From: Sarcocystis neurona
Taxonomy: Eukaryota; Apicomplexa; Conoidasida; Eucoccidiorida; Sarcocystidae
Assembly: GCA_000727475.1 (NCBI GenBank)
Contig: KL647289.1
Span: forward strand, 7,988,629-8,052,628
DNA: 64,000 nt
Direction of reading: 5' to 3'
Shown here: piece after piece, positions 1-11,200 of the stretch
How the letters are laid out: the number at the start of each line of letters is the position of its first letter
Position numbering within the stretch: position 1 is the first letter of the stretch
Position numbers and translations under genes: made by a program
Notes under the pieces: generated by a model
Told to the model about the DNA's origin: nothing
Seen by the model: the letters and a program-made list of their open reading frames with translations, nothing else
Databases searched by the model: none

Positions 1-2
1 TA

Positions 3-325
3 GGTCGATTTGTGTGCATATTTGCCAAAAGACGGACAGGACGTGCAAGTGTGGGCGGCACTCATGACGCGAGTGTACACAGAGAGCTGTTTCCTCACTT
101 GCGAGACAGAGACGTAAGTGCCAGACAGCGACGTCTGCCATCTGGACATGCACCAAGTGGACAGCTGGACACGCGTGTGTTCACTTTCCTCGTCTCTTAC
201 AGGCGCACCGCTTCCTCGTGCCTCACATGGAGCTGAAGGAAATGCTTCGGTGTGTCGATGATGGACGAAGTGTCGCTCTGTTCTTCCATGTGGCTTCACC
301 GCGTGCTGCCAAGCTGCTTCTGTGA
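3..325 (+). other. Candidate coding segment at left edge, origin unresolved
   Basis: An open frame entering from the window edge reaches a strong GTAAGTG donor at 114. A CTCTTACAG acceptor at about 202 restores the same frame, which then runs to a TGA at 323-325. The phases agree (phase 0 on both sides) and the 89-base intron has a good pyrimidine tract. The first part contains GGTHDASVH, faintly like a WD-repeat strand, but the second part does not look like a WD blade. It could be the end of an upstream gene, or distorted N-terminal exons of RAE1, which still lacks two blades. A GTGAGC donor at 322 could replace the stop. No function assigned. Confidence 0.3.
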
Positions 326-657
326 GCGGCGAGACACACGTGTGTCCTTGCAGCGCTGCACAAGTCTTTGTGTGTCCCGTTTCCCCGCCACTGCAGCGCG
401 CACATCTGTGTACACAGCGAAGCGCGTTTTCGAGGAAAGCGATGTCGCTGCGACATCCGCAAGAAGTGCCCCTTGCTGGTGGGAGCGTGTTCGTTTGTTT
501 CTGCGAGTGTGTGCGGCTTTCTTGCACCCCGTGCGGGGTGTGGTCAGCGTGCTGTACTACCCTGGGTCTGCCATCCGGCGGGAAACGCACGAGGCGACCG
601 GGTTAGCTGCTATACGCTTGATGCAAGTGGCTTCAGTCGTCCTCTCGACCCTTCGTC

Positions 658-702
658 GTCTGCGTGTCTGTGTGTGGGTGTGTGTGTCTGTGTGCTCGTG
701 TG
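658..702 (+). repeat. TG-rich microsatellite
   Basis: Imperfect TG run lying just upstream of the first recognisable RAE1 exon, followed at 781-797 by a short TGC run. It is probably intronic or 5' noncoding sequence. Confidence 0.6.
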
Positions 703-847
703 CTAATATAAACGAACATTTGTGCGTGTGTTTTCCTGGGTGTTCCTGTGTGCTCTCTTCCCGGTGGTTTGCCAAGTGGATGCTGCTGCTGCTGCTGGCG
801 CATTTCTGCAGCTGCTGTTGTGGGTGACCTGTGCTTCGCCGCTGCAG

Positions 848-3800
848 CACGACCAGCCGGTGTGCAGTGTGGCGTGGAACCCGCTGCAGAATGTGTTGGT
901 AACCGCAAGCTGGGACGGCTTCGTACGCATGTGGGATGGCAAGCAGCAGCAGCCTATCTGGCAGCAAACAGTTGGCGGCAAGGTGGGAGACCGCGACACA
1001 TGCCGATACACCGTGCATGATAACCACCTGAGAAAAGGTCTGTAGACATATCTAAGAAGTCTATTCAGCCCGAGACAAACACGAATATTCGTATGTGTGT
1101 GAGTGTGGGCGCGCGGGAACAACGTCAGGGTGCTGCGAGACAGCGTGCAGCAGACGCAGCCCTCCTATCATCTGGTGGCAGCAGGTTGGGGTAGGCAGAT
1201 AGATGCAGGTCACTCCTTGTCAAGAGGTGCGTATGTGAAGACACGGTGAGTTTGACGATGTACACCTGAGTCCACACGTGACGCAACTTCTAATCCGTTC
1301 CTCTTGTGCAAATTCTCGCAGGCGAGTCTGTGTAGCTGGATAAACTCTGCAAGAGTGGAGGCAGCTGTTCGTGTAGCTTTTTAGACGAGAAGTTTGCCTC
1401 TGCCATATATGGCGCGTCTTTCTTGATTCGCTCACGTAACTCAGTCTTCCTGGTCCCGCAGGTATGCGCGTCTTTTTGCAGTGCGCTGTAGCGGATGGAC
1501 CCGACAGCAGCAGCAGAGACAAGTGCGGCGGAGCCGACAAGTCCCATCGCGTGTGGCAGTCAGTAGTGGCTCTGTGCCTCTGATTCAAGTATACCGTCTG
1601 CGTGCGGAAGAACCTGAGAGCAGCGGCAAAGCGTACAACAGGCACCTGAGGCGGCCAGAAACTGCGCCCCGCGCTGTCCTTCCATGGGCGAGAGAGATAA
1701 AAGAAAGAAAGAGACACTGCATTCGTAGATGTGTGAGTAGATGTGTGCGGGAAAACTGGCCTTGCAGCACCCCTTCACCAGCGCAGCATACACGCACAAA
1801 GTGCGTGTGCCGTGTGTGTAAATCTGCGTGGCCGGTCTGCAGCTTGATGAATGCTGCTGCTGCAGCTACGAGGTGAATCTATCTGTGTGTCAGGGACGTG
1901 TTGTTGGAAAGTATGGAGGCGCACTGTCCTCCCATGTGAAGATACAATAACGAGACCTGAAAGTGCGTCAGTGCCACAGTCACTACCCAACAGGAGAAGG
2001 TGCACTGCAGACCAACGCGGTCCTACGTATGTTGCTGGCTTTGTGGGTCGTGTGTGTATGCGTGCACATGCGCTTCCGTCCATTTCTGTGTATATTTCAC
2101 GTCTCTAGTGCGCGTAGGCGTGTCCACGTGCGTGTGCACAGGCCTCTCACAATACACTTCTAGACGTCTTCAGGGCGCGTAGCTGTGTGCGTGCTAATTC
2201 TGTGTGACCTGTCATTACAGGACTGTCAGCTGGACCTGCGACATGCAGACGAGGTGTACGTGTGCTGCTTCCTGTACGTAGACGTGGGTGCGTGATGTGT
2301 GTGCGCGCATTTTGGGGTCCGTATACGTGCCGGTGTGTCTAGGGGGCTGCGCGTATTCGACGTGTTTTGTACACGCATGTGTGTGCTACCGTGCGCCACC
2401 TGACTCGTCGCTGCAGATTTTCCGCATGGGCGTGCACAACCCGTTCCTGGCACTGTGCGACAATTTCCGCAACGTCATTGTTTTGAACCTCTCGACGCTT
2501 TTCCATGGCAGCGGGCAGCACCAACAGCCGATGCTGAAGATGAATCCTCCGCTGCAGAAGCTGCAGAGTCGCTCTATGGGCTTTTTTCCCGATAAAGAGC
2601 AGGAGACGCCTGGACTGGCTGTGGGCGGCATCGAGGGACGTGTGGGCATTTGCCACTTCAAGCCCGAGCACAGGTGCGCGTCGACACACTCGACAACGTC
2701 CAGCAGTAGGCAGAGGATAGCAGCAGGAGTCGCAGGGGGAGGTAGCGACAGGTTCCGCTGGAAGTGACCCAGTCGTCGCAGCAGGAGGGCAGTGGATCGA
2801 GCACGAAGTGAGAATTAGCAGACGCTGCGCTACGGCGGCAGCAGTAAGGAGCAGTAGGTCCGGGGGAAAGGGAAATGGAGCAGCAACTGGACGGCACTGG
2901 AACGACGGGAGAGGGGGACACACCGTCACAACCAGCCGCGTAGCAGCAACGGACGACAACAGCGAACCGCTGGCGTAAAACGCAGCTCGGGTACTGAGTT
3001 ACAGGAGAGACGAGTAGCCGTCCTGGGGATGGGGGAGCATCAGCGGGGACAGTATCAGAGTGACACCAAAGAAGCAGCAGCACTGCCGGGACACAACAAC
3101 GAAGGGACAGGAGAGTAGGGTCGCAGCACGAGTGAAAACGGAACTGTAGAGGAACAACGGTGAAAAGTGGGGCAGCAGCAGTGAGGCCAGCGCCGGTGTG
3201 GGTACACAAAGGCGGCGGGCTGGGAGAGGGAGCTGTAACGTGCGCGACAGCACAGAACCGCTGACAACAAGAGTCACACCATAAGCAGGAGACCAATGGA
3301 GACAGCTACACCAGCCGGGTAAATATGCAGAAAGCAGAACGACGCTTGTGGCAGGACAGCGTGTGTGTCACAAGCAGCACAGAGCAGCGCCGGGGGTGAC
3401 GAGTGCTTCGTTGGCAGCAACAGATGAACCGTGCAGCGAATTGTAGTCACATTTTTCCATTTTCATGTCGGTAAGGTAGAACTGGCGGTGCGGCCTTGTT
3501 TGTGTACGTTAAAGGAGATTTTCCACTGATTCAGAAGACGGCGTGTAGTGGTTCAAGTGGATTAGCTTCGCGAAGACTTCTCTTCCAGAAGCATTGTCAT
3601 TTGCTGCAAGCTGTGGGAAATGGTTGGCCTGCCTTCCAGCAGCCCGGCGGCGCCCTTGTAGAAGTTTTAGTCAACGTTTTTTTCTCACGAAATAGCGTTC
3701 GGAAAGTTGCAAACGAGGTCATCTACTTACTGCGTTGAAAAGAGAGAATGGAAGCGAAGCTGTGTCTGCTCGCGAACGGCAGCGAGTTTACCGGAGATTA

Positions 3801-6055
3801 CACAAGAACAAAAAAGAAGTTGCGACAGCACTGCGGTCTTTTGCGGAATTTTGGGCGGGTGTAACCAGCACGCGGCAACGTCAAAGAGTTGTTTAGTCTC
3901 TTAGAAGTCGTGCACAAGTGTAGACTACGGAGATTACGTCACCGTGGCAGAGCTGCAGAGGGCAGCGCAGTGTCTGGAGAGTCGAATGGAAGATAATAAG
4001 CAATACTGGTTCGTGTGCCCTTGCGCATTCCGTTCTTCAGGCAGATGAACTTCAGTTTCAAGTGCCATCGGCAGGAGACGCCACAAGGAATTCGCATCTA
4101 TGCTGTAAACGCTGTTGATTTTCACACCAAACACGGCACTTTCGCCACTGGGGTGAGCTGCATGCAACGGTTACCCGTGCACAGTAAAGGCGGAGCCACG
4201 TACGTGTGTCTCTACCCGTGGCGGTCAGCGTCTCTAGCAGAGACCACCATCCATACGCGTGAGCCGTTATACATACTTGTGTATAGCGGGCATCGGTGGT
4301 ACCCTTTAGCTCGTCCCGTTTGCAAGGAGAAGTAAAAAGGCATCAATTTTGCTCTTCCTGTGCCGATATTTCAGGGAGCCGACGGTTCGATTACAGTCTG
4401 GGATAAGGTCAACCGGCAAAAGTAAGACTAGTGTGTCTTCGTGTACGTGTGTGTGTAGTGCCCTTGTGGAGCATTAAATCCGTTTACATGTCTATGCACA
4501 AGGAGAGCTGCAGTTGCAGAGTCCTACCGTTTGCGAGAGGACTCGTTAAGAGAATGTGATGCTGTTCGGAGAAGACTGCTTATGGTTTTCTTTCCTTCGT
4601 GTAACACGGAGGAGGACTGCGTGCACTCCCGTTGAATCAGTGTCAGGAGCTGAAGGCGGAACTGTGCTACTGTGAGGCCGTTCGTTGTTGGTGTTTTTAG
4701 CGTGTTTTAGCGTAGATGCTTCAGTCGTGGTGTGGCGAGACAGAAGAAGCAGGCTGGCCCCGCGCACACTGGTACACATGTATATACGCGCGTACCTACG
4801 TGTTGTTCACTCTGCGCGGGCGCTGGTGGTGATTTCCCTTTTGTTACAGGCTCCGCTCGTTCGATAATATGGGCAGCTGCATAGCGGATGTGAAGTTTGA
4901 CCCCATGGGGAATAATCTGCTCGCGTACGCTTTATCCTACGACTGGCATAAGGTGGGTCACCGACATGTTTCCGTGTGTGTATGTATGTATATACGTGGG
5001 TCTGAAAATACGCCTGTATACGCACGCACACCGGTGCCAGATTACGTACAACACGGACGCATCTACACCTAGATGTGAGAAGCAGCAGTCTTCCAATTTC
5101 CGGGACGTTTCGTTCGTTGCGCTGGGTACTCTCCCCGGTACCTGTCGTGCGTCATGTGTCGATCGCGCTGGTACGCGACCTCGTCTCTGAAGCGTCGTCG
5201 CGACTCTGGCACTGGTGAGCCTGCACGAGGCTACAGGAAAACTTTGGTTATATTGACGGACTACGAACGTCGTCCGTAACCGTGCACAACGCGTTCTCGA
5301 TGATAGCGAAGCGCGCATATTGAAGCACGACTGTAGTGCGCATGTGTGTCTGGTCCGGCGTTTCCCGCCCGCACCAGGTGCCGGATAAGAGCATGCCTAC
5401 CAGCCGGCGCTGTGTTTATACTCAACAGACAGGCGCGTTTGGACGCCAACATTATGCACTGTTTCAATGGATGGTGGAGAGCCGCGTGACAAGATGCAGT
5501 GATTCGCACCCTCGATCGTCTGTGAAGCCGTTGTTGACACCAGACGATTAAAGCAAGCTGGGACGAGCACACAATCACGGGTGGTCACACCGTGCGTGTC
5601 CGGAGGCAAGTGAGTGATTTGTGAAATTATCAGGTGACGGTTGCTGGCGACCCGGCGCGGGTGAAACGATCCGTTAAGTGAAACGTTTCTGCTGCTTGCA
5701 GGGACCGGACCAACAGGAGATGGCCAAAGGGCATCAGGTGTATGTGCATGTGGTAAGTCTCCTATCGATGTTCCACGTGCGCTGCTGGCTGCATGGGAAA
5801 GGCACACAGGGCAGGTGGTGTACACTGGCATCCGATCCACGTCACCGTCACATCGGTAGAGACTTGGGCGTCGTGCGTTTGTATAGTGAGGCAAGCGGAC
5901 GAACCAACTCTAACGAAGCTTTCTACATCTGTGCCTTAGGTGCCTCACGTGTGAATTGTAGGCTACTCATGGCGCAAGAAAAGGTACTTGTGTTTCTGTT
6001 GCAGATGAAAGAAGAAGATGTGCGTCCCCGGCCGAAAACGGCGACACGCCGATAA
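848..6055 (+). CDS. RAE1: RAE1/GLE2-type mRNA export factor (WD-repeat), 5' end incomplete
   Basis: RAE1 (yeast Gle2) is a beta-propeller that docks mRNPs at the nuclear pore through NUP98 and also acts in mitosis. Exons read: 848-982, 2221-2283, 2417-2673, 4041-4152, 4375-4421, 4850-4952, 5702-5752 and 6005-6055 (stop). All borders are GT/AG, phases match, and the sum is 273 codons including the stop. Diagnostic pieces in order: QHDQPVCSVAWN and LVTASWDGFVRMWD (third blade), GGIEGRVGICHF, MNFSFKCHRQE, YAVNAVDFH, ATGGADGSITVWDK, YALSYDWHKG, and the basic tail KEEDVRPRPK. SYDWxKG and the tail favour RAE1 over its paralogue BUB3. The family is about 340-370 residues, so roughly the first two blades are missing from this chain. 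They lie upstream of 848, possibly off the window. A possible extra exon near 1482-1556 (GGADKSHRVW) was not included. The 1367-base intron 2674-4040 is purine-rich on this strand. Confidence 0.85.
2674..4040 (+). other. Long purine-rich RAE1 intron
   Basis: The intron lies between the GGIEGRV exon and the NFSFKCHR exon and has a GT donor at 2674. Its first 700 bases are dense in GCAGCAG and GGGAGA on the sense strand. The complementary CTGCTG/TCCC leaves long open frames on the other strand that show no protein-like character. I see no nested gene. Confidence 0.6.
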
Positions 6056-8201
6056 ACGGAGGAGCCGATTGTAGTGCGGAGGGGTGGCGTGTATCGAGTA
6101 CATTGGAAAACCGCACGCGGCACGACTGACTGCGTTCCGACAACTTGAAATTTTGGCCGCGCGTGTAGAGGCAAACGTCTGCAGTGAGGCCGGCGCTGAG
6201 TTAGACGGCTGCTGGTGTGGTGGGTGCTTGTATTACCCGTGGACCGCCAGGTGTTCATACCCTTCTACGCACAAGTACATAAAATAAAATAATTTAATGC
6301 GTACCCTGTTGGGTCGCGGCACCGAGGGAAGCACCATGTGCAGCTCTTCACTCTGGGAGAAATTCTTCCGTACAAAGCACTGTTATGGTTTTATTGACTA
6401 GACGCACACCGTGTCTCTAGCTTCATACGTGCACGAGTCAGACAGTTGTGCGTATGAAGGAAGGTGTGTATGCACGGCTCAGTGAATTTGTGTGGCTTGT
6501 ATCGATGATTTGATTCGATGTACAGGGTGCATCGTGTATGTCTTTCACTTGAAAGTGCTCTCACGGTAAATTTCCCCCTCAACTGTCACACAGCCAATGC
6601 ACCACTGACAGGCGTCCACCACGCGTGAGATTTCTCACTGCTAACCGCCTATGCGGCCCAGATTAGAGAATATAGAGCCGCAGTGATTCGCACACTTGAT
6701 GAATGACGCGCTGTCGTGTACGCCAAACCCAGTGCAGCGATTAGGCGTTGTCTACGATTCGCGTGGTTGAATCTGTGTTATAAGTCACAGGGTGTACCAA
6801 AAAAGAGCAGCTCAACGGCACCAGTCGTTTTTTTATCGCAGTCGAAGTGCAGCAGCAACCACAACACCAACATAGAAAGTTCTTCGCTGTGACACTACTG
6901 TCTGCTGAAGCGGCTTCAAATCTCTAGGAACTGTCCCAGTTTTTTGTCCGTTAGAAGCGATTTTCGTTTTGCTGGCGTAAACAGCAAGTGTTCAAAGTTG
7001 CTCGACGAGAAGCACTGGAGAGGCCCACCAAGGCACCTGGTGTGTGCTGCAGTGTTCAAAAATTGCCACCCTTCCCAGAAGCTGTTGTTGTCATTTTTAT
7101 CATGCCTGTTTTTGCCATGTCAACATCAACACTTTTTTTGCAAGCTAACTCTACGGGTCGTCACAGGGATCAAAGGCACCCATGTCCACGTCGCCATAGA
7201 GCGGGCACATATAAGCGCAGCGCAGTATTATTATCATCCACACTGTCTCCCGGCAGTACCTCACGTGTTACTACATGTAAGACACTACCACATTTGACAA
7301 GCGAATATTATTATCTTCGCGCGTCAGTGAGAGCGCTTCCTGAGGCGATTATTCCTCCACATATTTCTGCAGCGCAGAATTCATTGAGTGACCCAGCTTG
7401 GGATTTATTCCCTCAGTCTTGCTTTCCTCTGTGTGGCGTTCAGTAGAGGAAACGTAGAACTACATCTTGACCTAGAATACTGCATAAGAGTGCACGCCTC
7501 GCACACCGGAGCACCTGTGCCGCACTAAGAAGCAATACGACAATTTTCCCTATACCATGTTTCACTATCTTTGCATGTCGGCGCGACCACCTGTGGCAAA
7601 ACGCCATAGAAACCATAGACTATGACTCCGTAACTGCCCAGGAATAGACAAAGGAACTGCGGTCTGTGCTGGATTCACCTGACTTCACTCGCTTCGCTCG
7701 GGCGCTGTTCTCCACTCTCGTGACGCCAGAGTGTAAGTAGGAATGAAGTGGTCCGGAAGGTTAGCCCGTCAGCTGCGAGTGAAACCAAAATGTGTGTATA
7801 GAGAGCGTTACATGCATACGTGTGTACACGCGTACAATCACACATATGTATAGCTGTGTATGTATGTATATATATATGTATATACATATTTACTGAAATC
7901 TTTGCGGTCGTGTACGTGAACGCGCATTTCACGTTGAAGAATGACGTCTGTCCAACACAGTCTGATTCTTTTTGTGGCTGGGCACGTGATGGGGCTTCGC
8001 TACGGGGCTTGACTCGAAGGTTTACAGCGCATCTACGGCATGCGTCCGACAGGACGCAACATTTTCCAGCCCACCCAAAGGACAAAAGAGCAAATCTGGA
8101 ACTGCGGTAACCAAGCGCATTATACGGTAGTGACTGTCGTAGTCCAAATCACTGGCGACAGACCGTCGAAGGTGGAGTTGCGTCTTGCAGCAGGCAACAA
8201 A
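6056..8201. other. Intergenic spacer between RAE1 and the EFHC1-like gene
   Basis: No recognisable coding exon. An AT-rich patch at about 6279-6298 is a plausible RAE1 3' end region. ORFs at 6944-7446 (two frames) have no recognisable motif. TATG/TA microsatellite sequence lies at about 7855-7890. The 5' noncoding exon and promoter of the next gene are presumably here but cannot be pinned down. Confidence 0.5.
7855..7890. repeat. TG/TATA microsatellite
   Basis: Short run of TGTATG changing into alternating TA, upstream of the EFHC1-like gene. Confidence 0.6.
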
Positions 8202-11200
8202 ATGAAAAACGAGTCGGTCCTTGAAACTCAAAAGTATATGTGCATGAGCCCGCCGCGTTACTTGGAGGATATGCGGCGCGCAGCTGAACGATACAAAGAG
8301 AAAGATTTTTACCTGAAGCAAACGCTGAACTACTGCATCTCCGGAAGAGTGGACCTGAAAAAGCCGGATACAGTAGTAATTGAGAAAGAAGTCGGTTCAT
8401 TGTGCAGTGTAGCACTAGCAGAGTCATGCTGACCACCTACAGAAAGAAGTCGTTATTGCTGGTATGCGGGTGTACACGGTGCGTGTCTATGATGTCTTTG
8501 AACGGTACCACAAGAAAACTGCTGTAAAAATGGCATTCGGTTCTCCGAAGTGCGTTGCCCGCTATTGCCAAAGGCTACAGTTCCGTCACGTTAAGCGACG
8601 CACAAGTCATCACGCAGCAGCGCTCCTTTCGAAAGATAAACTTTTCCATAGCAGGAAGACAGGTCGCCCGTATAGGCTGATACATACACCTGCGCACCTC
8701 GCGTAACCACGCGCTCCTACTTTCTTGATCTCGGAAGATGGAGGTGACACTTGGAAGCGTTTGCGCCGGACTGCGCCTGGAGTCTGTCACTACAAGGATA
8801 AAACCTCCCTTCTGCATGTCATTGATGCTGCAGCTCCTCGAGCGTCTGAACTCATTTCCCGCTTGGCGGCTGGTGGGAATGCATAACGAGCCGAAACGAG
8901 GCAGTCCTTCTGATCCCGCTGATCAAAATCCCTTCCAGTTCAGGTGGGGGTCCAACGACACTAACGCACGCTAACGCACTACGCGTGTTGGAGTTAGTCG
9001 AGAAAAGTGGTGTCTGATTGAGTCGAATGAAGGTGGGATAGCGACAGGCGTTGCCCGATTGCTCTTATTCAGCGAAGAACGGCGGGGAACAGTTTTCTCA
9101 TATCCTCACCCTATTCAAAAAAATCTCTCCCCACGAGCTTCGCAAAAGCAAGTTGTGATTTTGGTCTCTCTGCACGTCATCGAAGTGGAAAACAATTTTG
9201 TACGTGTAACAACCTCTGAGTCCCACATGTCACCAACCGCATTGAGACCACACGTTGGGTCGGTGCCCTTGTGAAGTTCTCTTCCACATTTTAGTGTTCC
9301 CAATATTCTATTTTACCCGCAGTGTGTTGGCACAACCTAGATCTGCACAACGCAAGGAGATCTGTGGTGTGAGAACCACACAGCTACAGTGCAGGGTGTA
9401 GCCCTTACTTCGGTAGATGCACTGTTCGCCACCGCCTTTTTTCGTACCGTTGCAGAACGTCACACAATAATCTACATCGTCTGGTGTGAATCCACGAGCG
9501 CAGACCCGCTCTTCCTCCATCCTGGCTGAAGCACGACCGCCAAACGCTACGCTTCTATGCGTATTTTCAAGAGCCAGTCCGCAGCAGCCCCCTGGAAAAT
9601 TACCGCGTGCGCTACTGCGTTCTTCTTTACTACCTGGAAGATGGCACGATGCAAATCTTTGAGCCCAAAGTGGAGAACGGGGGAATTCTGCAGGGTGCCT
9701 TTTTAAGACGCCACAAATTTCCAAAAGCAGATGGCTCTGGGTTCATTGCTCTTCAAGACCTCAGGGTAAGGCGAACATTTCAGGGCCAGCACCCGCCCGT
9801 AACCCTAAACCTTACGATCTTAGTCACCACCGCTGCATTGAGGCAGGCTGCTCGCTGTTGATTGTGGCTGCGGGAGAGTTTCTCCGACTGAAAATCGTAA
9901 CAGGAAAACAAGGTAGGCTGTTGGTGTATCAAACTATTTTCAGCTAAAAGCCGAACTAACAATCTACAACCGGGTTTTCCACGTGGTGGACTGTGATGAA
10001 TTCACCCGGTGGCTTCTTCTCCAATGCAGTAAGCCTACGTGCTGCTCAGATTGAGGACACCTGAGAAGGGTCACCGGTGCTGGCTGCTGTCACGTGCTCA
10101 CTGAATGCCTCTCGTAGACGACGCGTATGTGCTCCTCCGCACTACGGTCGCCGTCCCCAAAGCTGCTGTGCACCGCGCCAGTGTGCCATGCGTTGGTAAA
10201 CAGATGTGGACGTTGGAGTGCCAGAAAAGCCGCTGAGTGACAACTTTTTCGAAAATGAGGTAATGCACACCACCACGGGGAGAAGGCTGAAAAAGCCGGC
10301 CTGGCAGTTGCAGTGTGGCAACAGGCTCATGTGGCAGCTGTGACACACTGTGTAGTAGCTCTCTCAGTACCAGGCAGCTCGCGGCTTGTCCTGTACCCGC
10401 CTTCTATTCGTCAGTGGCCTGCACTTGCGCAGGTTTCCCGAAGGGGTCAGTTCCTTTTGAAGCGTCGCCTGGTCCCCACAGATGTGAAAGAGTCTCGAGA
10501 GTACACAGAAATCATCCTAGGAGGAAGCAGAAAGAATCTAGGCCTTAAGCAGTACCTAGACAACGACAGGTCAGCTGGTGTGGACGTGGCTTCTCAGTTG
10601 TTCTGGTTGGTGCGCTAGTTCAAAGGCAAGTAGCGATATCCCGTACAACGTACGTGGCCTGTGATCACGGTGCATCGCTTCCTGAATAGGTATACGTCAC
10701 TATGTCTCACACTGCCATGTCTCCTGTGGTAATTGTGTCGAATGTCGAAAGCGCAGCAGCCGAGGAACTCATGTACCGCGTCGACTATGCATGGTGTGTG
10801 ATTCGCGTTTTCATTGTTACAGAAAAGTGCTGCGTTTCTTCTGCTATTGGGACGACACAACTGCTTATGGAATGCGAAACTACTACACTCTGCATTATTT
10901 CTTGGCAGGTGCGTCTTTCGAGGGACTAAAACCCATGCATTCTGGCCATCACAGAGTAGCAACCCTTGATGATCCTGTCTCGTCTGATTCGTCTGCGCAA
11001 ATTCCTTGCCTGTGGCGCTGACCTTTTTCTGAGCTGACAACAACCCTTCACCACAGAACAGTCCTCTAGAAGCGGCACGCGGTTTCAGCATGTGCTTCGC
11101 TCGGTGTTGTGGAATGAGTCGACACTGTAGACGCTATCTCTGACGCACTTGTCACTTTGTAAACTGCGCTCCAAAAAATCGACTCGCGTGCAAGCCTTTG

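Noticed and set aside
1220..1876. ORFs of 130-165 codons on both strands in the RAE1 intron
   Set aside because: No family motif and low sequence complexity; at most a short WD-like exon near 1482-1556 could be hidden here.
2339..3296. Long minus-strand ORFs (206 and 212 codons) inside the RAE1 gene
   Set aside because: They arise from the complement of a purine-rich intron and RAE1 exon; the translations are Cys/Ser/Pro/Leu-rich without any motif.
9800..9814. Telomere-like TAACCCTAAACCTTA
   Set aside because: Only about one and a half units within an intron; too short to indicate a telomere or interstitial array.
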